Assembly: GCF_041020765.1 (NCBI RefSeq)
Contig: NZ_JBEUEJ010000008.1
DNA: 64,000 nucleotides
Strand: one strand, 5' to 3'
Source: Kineococcus terrestris
Lineage (GTDB): Bacteria > Actinomycetota > Actinomycetes > Actinomycetales > Kineococcaceae
The translations under genes and the position numbers were made by a program. The notes below the pieces were generated by a model, which was not told the DNA's origin, searched no databases, and saw only the letters and a program-made list of their open reading frames with translations. Positions 16,709-25,861 of the stretch are shown here, piece by piece; the first letter of the stretch is position 1; each line of letters opens with the position of its first letter.

Positions 16709-17416
16709 GTGCCCACCAACCGCGACGACGGGTCCGGGCCCCTCGACGTCGACGCCGCCTTCGCGGAGATCGTCGCCCACTGGGGGGACGAGGACGCGGG
16801 CCACGGCGCCCGCGCCGACGCCGCCCCCGACGCCGACCCGGCCGCGGGTCCGGCCGCCGCCCGCGCGGCCGGCGGTGAGGGCGCCCCGGCGCGGCCCGGC
16901 ACCCCCGCGGAGGAGGGCGACCAGCCCCGGGCCGCGGGCGGCGAGGTCCCGGGCGCGCTGCGCGACTCCGCTCCCGGCGCCCCGGACGCGGGCGCGCGCG
17001 AGACGGCCGCCGAGCGCGGTGCCCGCACCGTGCGCCCCGCCCGGCCCCTGCCCCCCGCCCCGCGCGAGGACGTCCCCGGCGCCGCGGTGCCCGGCCGGGC
17101 GCCGGGCGGTGCCGCCGAGGAGCCGCGCGGCCGGCGCGAGCGCGACCGCGAGCCCCTGGAGCTCGGCGACGGGCTCAGCGACCGCTTCGTGCCCGCCGAA
17201 CCGGCACCGCTCCCGCGTGACCTGGTGGGCTGGGCCGCCTGGGCCGCCGTCGTCGGCGCCCCCCTGTTCCTGCTCGTCGTGGCCCTGACCTCCCGGGGCG
17301 TGCCCGCGCTCGTGACGGTGCTGACGGCGCTCGTGTTCGTCGGCGGGTTCGCCACCCTCGTCGTGCGGCTGCCGCGCTCGCGCGACGACGACGAGGACGA
17401 CGGCGCCGTCGTCTGA
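16709..17416 (+). CDS. Actinobacterial membrane protein with long acidic/Pro-rich N-terminus
   Basis: A 235-residue protein of unknown function. The N-terminus (PLDVDAAFAEIVAHWGDE) is followed by ~130 residues of Ala/Gly/Pro/Glu low complexity. A conserved-looking stretch DGLSDRFVPAEPAPLPRDLVGW then precedes two TM segments near 180-200 and 203-222, and an Asp/Glu tail DDDEDDGAVV. The build of an N-terminal DVDAAF motif, a RFVP..P.PLP motif and two C-terminal TMs resembles a family conserved in Streptomyces and relatives near the DAHP synthase/glucokinase region. The function is not recognised. Confidence 0.7.
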   Translation: MPTNRDDGSGPLDVDAAFAEIVAHWGDEDAGHGARADAAPDADPAAGPAAARAAGGEGAPARPGTPAEEGDQPRAAGGEVPGALRDSAPGAPDAGARETAAERGARTVRPARPLPPAPREDVPGAAVPGRAPGGAAEEPRGRRERDREPLELGDGLSDRFVPAEPAPLPRDLVGWAAWAAVVGAPLFLLVVALTSRGVPALVTVLTALVFVGGFATLVVRLPRSRDDDEDDGAVV

Positions 17417-17454
17417 CCCGCCGCCGACCCGCCGCCGACCCGCCGCCCGGTCCC

Positions 17455-18195
17455 TCAGGCGCCGGGCACGAGCAGGTCGGCCACCACCGCCAGGTGGTCG
17501 GTCGCGGCCGCGGCGACCGCGGTCGGCACGTCCGCGGTGCCCGCCGTCGCCACGCCCAGCCGCCGGTCGGCCAGCACGACGTCCAGGCGCGAGCGCGGGG
17601 CGCGGGCCGGGAACGTCGCGGCGGTCGCGCCCGCCACCTGCGCGGCGTCGGCCAGGACCGTGGCCAGGCGGGTGCGCACGGGGCCGTCCGGGCCCTCGTT
17701 GAGGTCCCCGGCCAGCACCGCCGGCACCCGCGGCCGCTCACCGCCGCGGGCCAGGAGGACGTCCGCCTGCGCCTCGCGCTCGGCGGCGTCGAGCCCCAGG
17801 TGCACGCTGGTCACCCGCACCGGCAGGCTCCACCCGGCGCCCAGCGGCACCCGCACGACGACCTCGGCGGCCCCCCGCGCCCGCACGGGGCGGCGGTGGC
17901 GCCAGCGCGGCGTCGGCAGGCGCAGGACGTCCGCGGCGCGCACGTCGACCCGCGCCGCGGTGAGCACCGCCGTCCCCGCGCCGGGGCGCCCGGCGGCGGT
18001 GACCCACAGCCCGGCCGCGGCGGCCAGGTCGCCCAGGCGGTGCGCGGCCAGCGGGTGGACGGGGGCTTCCTGCACGCACACGACGTCGGCGGCGGCGGCC
18101 TCCAGGACGCGGCGCAGCGCGCGCCCGTCGTCCAGGAGCTCGCGCACGTTGACGGTGGCCACCCGCAGGCGCGCCACCGGCCGCCCGGCGCTCAC
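17455..18195 (-). CDS. Endonuclease/exonuclease/phosphatase (EEP) family hydrolase
   Basis: A 246-residue protein with the EEP metallo-fold marks: LRVATVNVRELL, VVCVQEAP (metal-binding Glu), VTSVHLGLD, AGDLNEGPDGP and ATDHLAVVADL. No signal peptide or TM is visible. The GTG overlaps the stop of the ROK gene (GTGA), so the two are probably co-translated. The substrate (nucleic acid, phosphoester or lipid) cannot be told from sequence. Confidence 0.75.
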   Translation of the reverse strand: MSAGRPVARLRVATVNVRELLDDGRALRRVLEAAAADVVCVQEAPVHPLAAHRLGDLAAAAGLWVTAAGRPGAGTAVLTAARVDVRAADVLRLPTPRWRHRRPVRARGAAEVVVRVPLGAGWSLPVRVTSVHLGLDAAEREAQADVLLARGGERPRVPAVLAGDLNEGPDGPVRTRLATVLADAAQVAGATAATFPARAPRSRLDVVLADRRLGVATAGTADVPTAVAAAATDHLAVVADLLVPGA

Positions 18196-19271
18196 CCCCA
18201 GCCGCGCGAGAGGTCCGCGGCGCCCACCAGCCCGGCCGACGGGCCGAGCGCGGCGCGGGCGATCGTCAGCTCGGGCCGGAAGCCGCGGCCGGTCAGGGTG
18301 CGCCGGTACGCCTCGCGGGCGGGCGCCAGCAGCAGCTCGTCGGCGTCGGAGACCCCGCCGCCCACGACGACGGTGCCCGGGTCCAGCGCCGCCGCCAGGT
18401 TGGCGATGCCGATGCCGAGCCAGCGGCCGACCTCCTCGAACAGCTCCACGGCGGCCGCGTCCCCCTCGCGGGCGGCGCGCGTCACGAGCGGCCCGGTGAT
18501 CGCCTCGGGGTCGCCGCCGGCGAGCTCGAGCAGGTGGTGCGCCACGGGCGAGCCGGCCCGGGCCAGCTCGCGGGCCTCGCGGACCAGGGCGTTGCCGGAG
18601 GCGTACTGCTCCCAGCAGCCGCGGTTGCCGCACTCGCAGCGGTGCCCGCCGGGCACGACGACCATGTGGCCGAACTCCCCGGCGATCCCGTAGCGGCCGC
18701 GCTGCACGCGCCCGGAGGTGACGATGCCGCCGCCGATGCCGGTGCCCATCGTCACGCACAGCAGGCGGCTCTCCCCGCGGCCGGCGCCGAAGCGGTACTC
18801 GGCCCACGCCGCGGCGTTGGCGTCGTTCTCCACGACGGTGCGCCGGCCCACCCGGCGGCCCAGGCGGGCGCGCACGCGGCGCTCGACGGCCTCGCGCAGC
18901 GGCTCGTGCCGCCACGCCAGGTGCGGGGCGAACAGGACGGTGGAGCGCTCGGCGTCGACGAACCCGGCGGCGCCGATGCCCACGGAGACGATCTCGTGCC
19001 GGGCGGCGAGCTCCTCGACGACCTCGGCGATGGTGTCCTCGACGGCCTGCGGGCTGCGGGTGGGCGTGTCGCGGCGCACGCGGGCCACGACCCGCCCGTC
19101 GCCGTCGACGACACCGGCCAGGACCTTGGTGCCGCCGATGTCGACGCCCACGGCCGGGCCGTCGCCGATGAGGGCGCGGCGGGTCTGCTGGCGCAGCTGC
19201 TGCTGCAGCGCGGTCCGGCGCGGGTCCGGCGGGCGCCGGCGCCGCGGCGGGCGGGGGGTGCGGGCGGCCAC
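18192..19271 (-). CDS. ROK-family sugar kinase (glucokinase-like), copy 1
   Basis: ATP-dependent hexose kinase family, 359 aa. After a basic ~38-residue N-terminal extension comes the ATP motif VGVDIGGTKVLAGVV, then VENDANAAAWAEYRFG with catalytic Asp, MGTGIGGGIV, and the zinc motif HRCECGNRGCWEQYASG. Actinobacterial ROK glucokinases drive glucose phosphorylation and catabolite control. It starts 7 bp after the stop of a second ROK kinase and overlaps the EEP gene. Confidence 0.82.
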   Translation of the reverse strand: MAARTPRPPRRRRPPDPRRTALQQQLRQQTRRALIGDGPAVGVDIGGTKVLAGVVDGDGRVVARVRRDTPTRSPQAVEDTIAEVVEELAARHEIVSVGIGAAGFVDAERSTVLFAPHLAWRHEPLREAVERRVRARLGRRVGRRTVVENDANAAAWAEYRFGAGRGESRLLCVTMGTGIGGGIVTSGRVQRGRYGIAGEFGHMVVVPGGHRCECGNRGCWEQYASGNALVREARELARAGSPVAHHLLELAGGDPEAITGPLVTRAAREGDAAAVELFEEVGRWLGIGIANLAAALDPGTVVVGGGVSDADELLLAPAREAYRRTLTGRGFRPELTIARAALGPSAGLVGAADLSRGWG

Positions 19272-19278
19272 GACGCCC

Positions 19279-20256
19279 TCAGCCGGCGCGGGCCAGGTCG
19301 GCCGCGCCGACGATGCCGGCGGCGTTGCCGCGCAGGGCGGCGCGCAGCGCGGGCGGGCGGCGGTGGGTGCGCCCGGGCAGGTTCTCGGCGAGGCTGGCGC
19401 GGGCGGGGGCCAGCAGCAGCTCCCCCGCGCTGGACACGCCGCCGCCGATGACGACGACCTCCGGGTCCAGGACGGCCGTGAAGGTGGCCACGGCCTCGCC
19501 CACCCAGCGGCCCAGGTCGGCCAGCAGGCGCGCGCAGCCGGGGTCGCCCGCGGCGGCCAGCTCGGTGATCGTGCGGCCCTCGACGGCCTCCGGGTCCCCG
19601 CCCGCGGCGGCCAGCAGGGCGGCGCCGGACTCGTCGCCGGAGCGCAGCAGGTCCTTGGCGTCGCGCACGAGGGCGCTGCCGGAGACGTACTGCTCCCAGC
19701 AGCCGCGGTTGCCGCAGCCGCAGCGGCGGCCGTCGGGCACGGCGCGGGCGTGGCCGATCTCGGCGGCGGCGCCGTTGGCGCCGCGCTGCAGCAGGCCGCC
19801 GGCGACGATGCCGCCGCCCAGGCCGGTGCCGAGGGTCAGCATCAGGAGGTCCTGGACGAGCTCGCCGTCCGCGCCGCGGCCGCCGCCGAAGCGGTACTCG
19901 CCCCAGGCGGCCGCGTTGGCGTCGTTCTCCACGACGACGGGCCGCCCGATGCGGCGCTCGACGTGCTCGCGCAGGGGCTCGTCGCGCCAGGCGAGGTTCG
20001 GGGCGAAGACCACGCTGGAGCGCGCGGCGTCGACGAAACCGGCCGCGGCCACCCCGACGGGGCCGAACTCGTGGGTGGTGGCCAGCTCGGCGACGGCGTC
20101 GGCGACGGCGTCGGCGATGGCGGCCGGGTGCGAGGCGGGCGTCTCGCGGCGGGTGGAGACCAGCACCTCGCCGCGGTGGTCGACGACCCCCGCGGCGATC
20201 TTCGTGCCGCCGATGTCGACGCCGACCGCGTTGCGCGTGCCGCCGGCGGCGCTCAC
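19279..20256 (-). CDS. ROK-family sugar kinase (glucokinase-like), copy 2
   Basis: A 325-residue paralogue of the next gene, sharing VGVDIGGTKIAAGVV, VENDANAAAWGEYRFGGG, LGTGLGGGIVAGG and CGCGNRGCWEQYVSG. It lacks the basic N-terminal extension of copy 1 and begins MSAAGGTRNAVG. It is first in a three-gene set (ROK-ROK-EEP) read from about 20.3 kb. Which copy is the main glucokinase cannot be told. Confidence 0.82.
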   Translation of the reverse strand: MSAAGGTRNAVGVDIGGTKIAAGVVDHRGEVLVSTRRETPASHPAAIADAVADAVAELATTHEFGPVGVAAAGFVDAARSSVVFAPNLAWRDEPLREHVERRIGRPVVVENDANAAAWGEYRFGGGRGADGELVQDLLMLTLGTGLGGGIVAGGLLQRGANGAAAEIGHARAVPDGRRCGCGNRGCWEQYVSGSALVRDAKDLLRSGDESGAALLAAAGGDPEAVEGRTITELAAAGDPGCARLLADLGRWVGEAVATFTAVLDPEVVVIGGGVSSAGELLLAPARASLAENLPGRTHRRPPALRAALRGNAAGIVGAADLARAG

Positions 20257-20421
20257 GCGCGGACCCCGGGGGTCGTGCGCCGGACGTGGACCTCCGCGTG
20301 GATCTGCGGCATGCGCGTCCAGGACCCCCTGCCCGTCTCGGGCCGCGCGGGCGCGCGGTCTCGACGGGCGAGGGTACTAGTCACCGGTGCGGCGCCGGTC
20401 GGGCGCCGGTCGGCCACCGCG

Positions 20422-21063
20422 TCAGCGGGCGAGCAGGCCCAGCAGCGTCATGAGCAGCACCAGCACCGCGGTCAGCGCGAGGCCGCCGCCCGCGGCCACC
20501 CCCACCGCGGCGCGCCGCGACAGGCCCGGCAGCGCCGGGCCCTGCGCCCCGGCGAGCGCGGCGAGCATGCGCTCGACCTCCTCGGGGTCCGGCCCGGTGA
20601 GGTCGACCGGGCCGGGGGCGCCGGCGGGGCCCACCGGTGCGTGGGCCTCCGCAGCCCCCTCCGCGGCCTCCCCCGCCCCGGCGGCGGGGCCCTCCTGCAC
20701 CGGCGCGTCCAGCGGCGCCAGGCACAGCGAGCACCAGTCCTGCTCCGCGCGCACGCGGGCGGCGCAGTGCGGGCAGCGCTCGGGACGCTCGGGGCGCTCG
20801 GGGCGCTCGGGCGCAGCGGGGTCACCGGGCGCGTCGGCGACCGGCGCGGGTCCGGGCGGCGCGGTCACGGGCCGCGGCACGGGCGGGCCCACCTCCACGT
20901 CCCCGAAGGCCGCGCTCGTGCGCGTGGCGCCCGCGCGGCGGCGGGCGGCGGCCGCGGGGTCGCCGAACGGCTCGTCGTCCAGGCCGGCGAAGGTGTCGAG
21001 GATCGACGGCCCGGCGGGCGGCTCGGCGCGGCGGGCGGGACGGGCGCCGGTGTCGGGGCTCAT
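20422..21063 (-). CDS. Zinc-ribbon protein with C-terminal membrane anchor
   Basis: About 213 aa, unknown function. The middle has a CPHC...CSLC zinc ribbon (CPHCAARVRAEQDWCSLCLAPLD region) between Pro/Ala/Glu-rich linkers, preceded by ILDTFAGLDDEPFGDP. A single TM (GGGLALTAVLVLLMTLLGLL) ends the protein, so the ribbon faces the cytoplasm if it is tail-anchored. The ATG at 21063 is preferred over GTG 21072 because GAGGAGG lies 8 nt before the ATG and runs into the GTG. It is divergent from fadD15. Confidence 0.65.
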   Translation of the reverse strand: MSPDTGARPARRAEPPAGPSILDTFAGLDDEPFGDPAAAARRRAGATRTSAAFGDVEVGPPVPRPVTAPPGPAPVADAPGDPAAPERPERPERPERCPHCAARVRAEQDWCSLCLAPLDAPVQEGPAAGAGEAAEGAAEAHAPVGPAGAPGPVDLTGPDPEEVERMLAALAGAQGPALPGLSRRAAVGVAAGGGLALTAVLVLLMTLLGLLAR

Positions 21064-21164
21064 GCGGGGCACCTCCTCACGACCTCCTCGGCCGGCGCGG
21101 CCCGCACCTTGAGCCCACCGGGTGGCGCGCGGGCACCGGCCGCCGCGGCGGGCGGGGCGGCCGG

Positions 21165-21170
21165 TAGGGT
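21165..21170 (+). promoter_or_regulatory. Candidate -10 TAGGGT of fadD15
   Basis: TAGGGT lies 99 nt before the GTG at 21270, leaving a leader of ~95 nt with a GAGGA ribosome-binding site. The -35 is not clear. Confidence 0.35.
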
Positions 21171-21269
21171 CCGGCGGAACCGCGGCCGCGGGTCGTCCGT
21201 TGGCCGTGCACCACCCGCCCAGGACGACCCCGGGACGACGGCGCCCCGGGGGCTCGCGAGGAGGACACC

Positions 21270-23072
21270 GTGCGGACCGTCAGCGAGCCGGCGCTCGTCG
21301 AACCCACCACCACCGGCAACCTCACCGACTGCGTGGTGACGACCGCGGCGGAGGTCCCGCAGCACGTCACCGCCAGCGTCAAGCAGCCCGACGGCACGTG
21401 GCGCGACGTCACCGCCGCGGAGTTCCTGGCCCGCGTGCAGCGCATCGCCAAGGGGCTGCTGGCCGCGGGCGTCCAGCCGGGCGACCGCGTGGGGATCATG
21501 TCGCGCACCCGCTACGAGTGGACGCTGACCGACGTGGCGGTGTGGTTCGCCGGGGCCGTCGGCGTGCCGGTCTACGAGACGTCCTCGCCCTCGCAGGTGG
21601 AGTGGATCCTGTCCGACTCCGCCGCCGTGGCGTGCGTGGTGGAGTCGGTCGAGAACGCCGGCCGGGTCGCCGCGGTCCGCGACCGGCTGCCCGCCCTGCG
21701 GGACGTGTGGACCATCGACTCCGGCGGGCTGGACGAGCTGGAGGTCGCCGGCCGCGACGTGCCCGACGCCGACCTGGAGCGCGCGCGCACCACCGCCGGG
21801 CCGGGCGACACCGCCACGATCATCTACACCTCCGGCACCACGGGGCGCCCCAAGGGCTGCGTGCTGACCCACGCCAACCTGCTGGACCTGGCGCGCAACG
21901 CGCAGGCGGGCGTGCCGGAGGTCCTCGGCAAGCCGGGCGGCGCGACCCTGCTGTTCATCCCGCTGGCGCACGTCTTCGCCCGCTTCATCGAGGTGCTGTG
22001 CCTGGTCGCGCGGCTGCGGATGGGCCACACCGCCGACGCCAAGGACCTGCTCAGCGACCTGTCCGGGTTCCGGCCCTCGTTCATCCTGGCCGTGCCGCGG
22101 GTCTTCCAGAAGGTCTACAACGGCGCCGAGCAGAAGGCCGCCGCGGCGGGGAAGGCCAAGGCCGCGATCTTCGCGCGCGCCGCCGCGACCGCCATCGCGT
22201 ACTCGCAGTCGCTGGACTCCGGCGGCCCGTCGCTGCCGCTGCGGGCCCGGCACGCGCTGTTCGACCGCCTCGTGTACGCCAAGCTGCGGGCGCTGCTGGG
22301 CGGCGACGTCACCCACGCCGTCTCGGGCGGCGCGCCGATGGGCGAGCGGCTGGCGCACTTCTTCCGCGGCGTGGGCCTGGTGGTGCTGGAGGGCTACGGG
22401 CTCACCGAGACGTCCGCGCCGCTGACCGTGACGCGCCCCGAGCGGCTGCGGATCGGGACCGTCGGCCCGCCGCTGCCCGGCTCGGAGTTCGCCGTCGCCG
22501 ACGACGGGGAGATCCTCGCCCGGGGCATCGGGGTCTTCCGCGAGTACCTGGGGCGCCCGGAGGAGACCGCCGCGGCGTTCACCGAGGACGGCTGGTTCCG
22601 CACCGGGGACATCGGGGAGGTCGTCGACGGCGCCTACCTGAGGATCACCGGGCGCAAGAAGGAGATCATCGTCACCGCGAACGGCAAGAACGTCGTGCCG
22701 TCGCAGGCGGAGGACCGGCTGCGCGCGCACCCGCTGATCTCCCAGGCCGTCGTCGTGGGCGACCAGCGCCACTTCGTGGCCTGCCTGATCACCCTCGACG
22801 AGGAGGCCCTGCCCTCCTGGGGCGCCAACCACGGCCTGCCCGGCCTGGACCTGGCCACCGCGCGCGAGCACGAGACGGTGCGCGCGGAGCTGCAGCGGGC
22901 CGTCGACGCCGCCAACGAGCACGTCAGCCGGGCCGAGTCGATCCGCAAGTGGTGCGTCCTGGAGGGCGACTTCACGCCGGAGAACGGCTACCTGACGCCC
23001 TCGCTGAAGGTGAAGCGGGACGTGGTCCTGCGCGACCACGAGGCCGAGGTCGAGGCCCTGTACGCCACGTGA
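21270..23072 (+). CDS. Long-chain fatty-acid-CoA ligase (FadD15-like)
   Basis: An adenylate-forming enzyme of 600 aa that activates fatty acids to acyl-CoA. It has the P-loop IIYTSGTTGRPKGCVLTH, the LACS motif AVPRVFQKVYN, GYGLTETSAPLTV, WFRTGDIGE, RITGRKKEIIVTANGKNVVP and the catalytic Lys region TPSLKVKRD near the C-terminus. The family and position match M. tuberculosis fadD15 (Rv2187), which is likewise next to pimB. The start is GTG with GAGGA 4 nt upstream. The stop overlaps the next gene by 4 nt. Confidence 0.92.
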   Translation: MRTVSEPALVEPTTTGNLTDCVVTTAAEVPQHVTASVKQPDGTWRDVTAAEFLARVQRIAKGLLAAGVQPGDRVGIMSRTRYEWTLTDVAVWFAGAVGVPVYETSSPSQVEWILSDSAAVACVVESVENAGRVAAVRDRLPALRDVWTIDSGGLDELEVAGRDVPDADLERARTTAGPGDTATIIYTSGTTGRPKGCVLTHANLLDLARNAQAGVPEVLGKPGGATLLFIPLAHVFARFIEVLCLVARLRMGHTADAKDLLSDLSGFRPSFILAVPRVFQKVYNGAEQKAAAAGKAKAAIFARAAATAIAYSQSLDSGGPSLPLRARHALFDRLVYAKLRALLGGDVTHAVSGGAPMGERLAHFFRGVGLVVLEGYGLTETSAPLTVTRPERLRIGTVGPPLPGSEFAVADDGEILARGIGVFREYLGRPEETAAAFTEDGWFRTGDIGEVVDGAYLRITGRKKEIIVTANGKNVVPSQAEDRLRAHPLISQAVVVGDQRHFVACLITLDEEALPSWGANHGLPGLDLATAREHETVRAELQRAVDAANEHVSRAESIRKWCVLEGDFTPENGYLTPSLKVKRDVVLRDHEAEVEALYAT

Positions 23073-24514
23073 GGGGTCCCTCGCCGTCCGCGCCCCCGCC
23101 GTCCGCCCCGTCCCGGGGCGGGCGCGCGGGGGCGTCCGCGTCCACCGCGCTGCTGCTGCTCGTGGTGGTGCTGACGGCGCTGGCCACCTACAGCGTCGTG
23201 CGCTACCGGTGGTGGCTCGTCGCCGGCTACCTGGTGGCGGCGGCCGCGCTCGCGCTCGTGCTGGCGCGCGACCGGCCCGGCGCGGACCCACCGGGCGCGG
23301 ACCGGCCGGGCGCGCGGGAGGTGGTGCCGGCCGCCGCGGTCGCCGGTGCGCTCACCCTGGCGGCCCTCGCGCACGCCCTGGTGCCGGTGTTCAGCTACGT
23401 CGAGCCGCCGCTGCTGCGCGCCGTGCGCGCCGGGCTGGCGGTCGCGACCGCGGTCGCGGCCGCGCTGCTCCTGGCAGCCGCGAGGGGCGGGCCCCGCGCC
23501 GGGGCGCTGACCCGGGCCGCGCTGCTCGTCGCCCTCGCGGGCGCCGGCGCCGCCGGGGCGGCGGTCGTGGTCGGCGACCCGGCACCCCGCATCGACGTGT
23601 GGGTGATCCTGCAGCAGGCCGCCGACGCGGTGGGCCGCGGCGAGTCGGTGTACACGCAGACGTGGACGGGCTCGCCGGGCATCACCGACGCCTTCGCCTA
23701 CCTGCCGTTCACGGCGGTGCTGACCGCGCCCGGCCGGTGGCTGGCCGGCGACGTGCGCTGGGCGCTGCTGCTGCTCGTCGGGGTGAGCGCCCTGGCGGTG
23801 GCCGCGCTGGGGCGCTGGCGGGTGCCGGCCGTCGGCGCGGCCGCGCTGCTGCTGCTGGCCCCGGGCGCGACGACGCTCGTGGAGCAGGCGTGGACCGAGC
23901 CGACCGTCCTCGTCGGCGTCGCGCTGTGGGCGCTGCTGGTGGCGCGCGGGCGGGCGTGGTGGGCCGTGCTGCCGCTGGCGGTGGCGCTGGCCGCCAAGCA
24001 GCACACCGTCCTGCTCCTGCCGCTGCTGGCCGTGCACCCGGCCTTCGGCGCGCGCCGCACGATCGCGGCGGTGGGCACCGCCGGGCTGCTCGTGCTGCCG
24101 TGGTTCGTCACCGCCCCGGCGGCGTTCTGGCGCGACACGGTGGAGACGATGGTCGGCCTGCCGCCGCTGACGTTCGCCAACACCGCCTACACGCTGGTGC
24201 TCAACGAGACGGGGCTGAGCCTGCCGCTGCCGCTCGTGGCGGCCGCGGTGCTCGGCGCGCTGACCGCGGCCGTGGTGGTGCTGCGCCGCCGCCCGGTCGA
24301 CCTTGGCGGCCTGCTCGGCTGGTGCGCGCTCGTGCTGCTGGTCGCCAACCTCGTCAACAAGCAGGCCTTCTACAACCAGTTCTGGCTGGTCGCGGCGGTG
24401 CTGCTGCTGGCCGTGGCGGCGCGCGCCGGGGCGGCGCCCGCTGCGCGCGCCGGACGTGGCCCCGGCGACGGGCGGGTGGCGGACGTCAGGCCCGCCCGGG
24501 GTGCCCGCCGCTGA
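23069..24514 (+). CDS. Polytopic membrane protein, GT-C glycosyltransferase-like
   Basis: A 481-residue, highly hydrophobic protein with about 10-12 predicted TM segments. The loop after the fourth TM contains YTQTWTGSPGITDAFAYLPF, and later come KQHTVLLLPLL and LVNKQAFYNQFWLV. This layout resembles GT-C/GT87 mannosyltransferases that use polyprenyl-phosphate sugars. The GTG overlaps the fadD15 stop. It ends inside the convergent pimB gene (29-bp overlap). Proximity to pimB suggests a glycolipid job, but this is inference. Confidence 0.65.
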   Translation: MRGPSPSAPPPSAPSRGGRAGASASTALLLLVVVLTALATYSVVRYRWWLVAGYLVAAAALALVLARDRPGADPPGADRPGAREVVPAAAVAGALTLAALAHALVPVFSYVEPPLLRAVRAGLAVATAVAAALLLAAARGGPRAGALTRAALLVALAGAGAAGAAVVVGDPAPRIDVWVILQQAADAVGRGESVYTQTWTGSPGITDAFAYLPFTAVLTAPGRWLAGDVRWALLLLVGVSALAVAALGRWRVPAVGAAALLLLAPGATTLVEQAWTEPTVLVGVALWALLVARGRAWWAVLPLAVALAAKQHTVLLLPLLAVHPAFGARRTIAAVGTAGLLVLPWFVTAPAAFWRDTVETMVGLPPLTFANTAYTLVLNETGLSLPLPLVAAAVLGALTAAVVVLRRRPVDLGGLLGWCALVLLVANLVNKQAFYNQFWLVAAVLLLAVAARAGAAPAARAGRGPGDGRVADVRPARGARR

Positions 24515-25751
24515 CCTCACCGGGAGCGCCCGCACCGCCGGGAGCACCCGGGTCCGCGGGGCCGTCCCCCGGGTCGCGGCCGGCGAGCAGGTCCCGCAGC
24601 CGGCGGGCCTGCACGTCCCACCCCCACTCCCGGGCCACCCACGCGCGGCCGGCGGCGCCCGCGGCGCGCGCCGCGGCCGGGTCCGCCAGCCGGGCCACCA
24701 CGGCGTCGGCGACGGCGCGCACGTCCCGGCCGTCGACGACGGTGCCCGCGGCGGGGACCAGCACCGCGTCCGGCGCGCCGCCGGAGTCGCCGGCCACGAC
24801 GGGCAGCCCGCACGCGGCGGCCTCCAGGTAGCAGATGCCCAGCGCCTCCGGCTCCAGCCCGGCCAGGCGGGTGCGGGTGGGCATGCAGAAGACGTCGCCG
24901 GCGTCGTAGTGGGCGGGCGTCTCCTCCCACGGCACCCGTCCGGCGAGCACGACGTCGCCGCGCAGCCCCAGCTCCTCGACGAGGGCCTCGACCCGGCGCC
25001 GGTGCGGCCCGTCGCCCACGATCAGCAGGGCGGCGCCCGGGACGGCGGCGCGCACCCGCGGCCAGGCGCGCACGAGGACGTCCTGCCCCTTGCGAGCCAC
25101 GACGCGCGAGACGCACACGACGACGGGGCGCCCGGTCAGCCCGTGGCGGGCCCGCACCGCGTCGCCCCCGCAGCCGGGGCGGAAGACGTCCACGTCGACC
25201 CCCGGGGTCAGGCGCCGCGCGCGGGCCCGCGCGGCGGGGCTCAGCGGGCGCTCGATCCGCGAGCGCGTCCACGCCCCGAGGTAGGTGACGGTGTCGACGG
25301 ACTCCCCGATGCGGTGCAGCGCCGCGCGCGAGCCGGGCAGCGAGGACCACCACACCTCGTGGCCGTGGGTGGTGGCGACCTGGTGGCGGACCCCGGCCGC
25401 GCGCAGGGCGGGGGCCATCAGCGCCAGCGGGGCCGCGGCGCCGTACCAGACCCGGTCGGCGCCGTGCCGGCGCGCCGTGCGCACCACCCGCCGCACGACG
25501 CCCGGGGTGGGCACCAGCAGCGGCGAGGGGTCGCGCACCACGGTGACGCCCGCGGCGGCCAGGGCCGCGTCGACGGCGGCGGCGCCGCGCTGGGCGGCCG
25601 TGTGCACGACCACCGGCCCTCCCCCGGACCCCCCGCCGGCGTGCTCCTCCTCGGCGGCGAGGGCGGCCAGGCGGCGGGAGAGGGCGTGCACGAAGGACTC
25701 GATGCCGCCCGTGCGCGGGGGGAAGTCGTTGGTGACGACGAGGGTGCTCAC
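24486..25751 (-). CDS. pimB: GT4 glycosyltransferase, PimB-like mannosyltransferase
   Basis: A 421-residue GT-B enzyme that probably adds the second mannose to phosphatidylinositol mannoside from GDP-mannose at the inner membrane face. It shows VTNDFPPRTGGIESFVHAL at the N-terminus, VGDGPHRRRVEALV, PTRTRLAGLEPEALGICYLEAAACGLPVVAG (the E-x7-E region) and PGVDVDVFRPG. Its position after fadD15 equals Rv2188c. The GTG at 25751 gives the canonical MSTLVVTNDFPP start. The Gly/Ala-rich C-terminal ~25 residues overlap the membrane gene. Confidence 0.82.
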   Translation of the reverse strand: MSTLVVTNDFPPRTGGIESFVHALSRRLAALAAEEEHAGGGSGGGPVVVHTAAQRGAAAVDAALAAAGVTVVRDPSPLLVPTPGVVRRVVRTARRHGADRVWYGAAAPLALMAPALRAAGVRHQVATTHGHEVWWSSLPGSRAALHRIGESVDTVTYLGAWTRSRIERPLSPAARARARRLTPGVDVDVFRPGCGGDAVRARHGLTGRPVVVCVSRVVARKGQDVLVRAWPRVRAAVPGAALLIVGDGPHRRRVEALVEELGLRGDVVLAGRVPWEETPAHYDAGDVFCMPTRTRLAGLEPEALGICYLEAAACGLPVVAGDSGGAPDAVLVPAAGTVVDGRDVRAVADAVVARLADPAAARAAGAAGRAWVAREWGWDVQARRLRDLLAGRDPGDGPADPGAPGGAGAPGEVSGGHPGRA

Positions 25752-25803
25752 GGGGCGGGGCTCCTGGGCTCGGGGCGGGGCAGCGGGGTGGGTGGTGCGA
25801 GGC

Positions 25804-25848
25804 GGGCGTGCGGGTCGGGCGTGCGGGTCGGGCGTGCGGGTCGGGCGG
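25804..25848. repeat. 13-bp tandem repeat GGGCGTGCGGGTC, 3.5 copies
   Basis: Three exact units (25804-25816, 25817-25829, 25830-25842) and a partial fourth lie in the 110-bp gap between pimB and the lipoprotein gene. The repeat is non-coding and likely prone to slippage. Confidence 0.85.
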
Positions 25849-25861
25849 GTGCGGGACGCCG

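Noticed and set aside
20637..24514. Long alternative-frame ORFs over fadD15
   Set aside because: Their Arg/Gly/Ala-rich translations lack any domain, while the fadD15 frame carries every adenylation motif.
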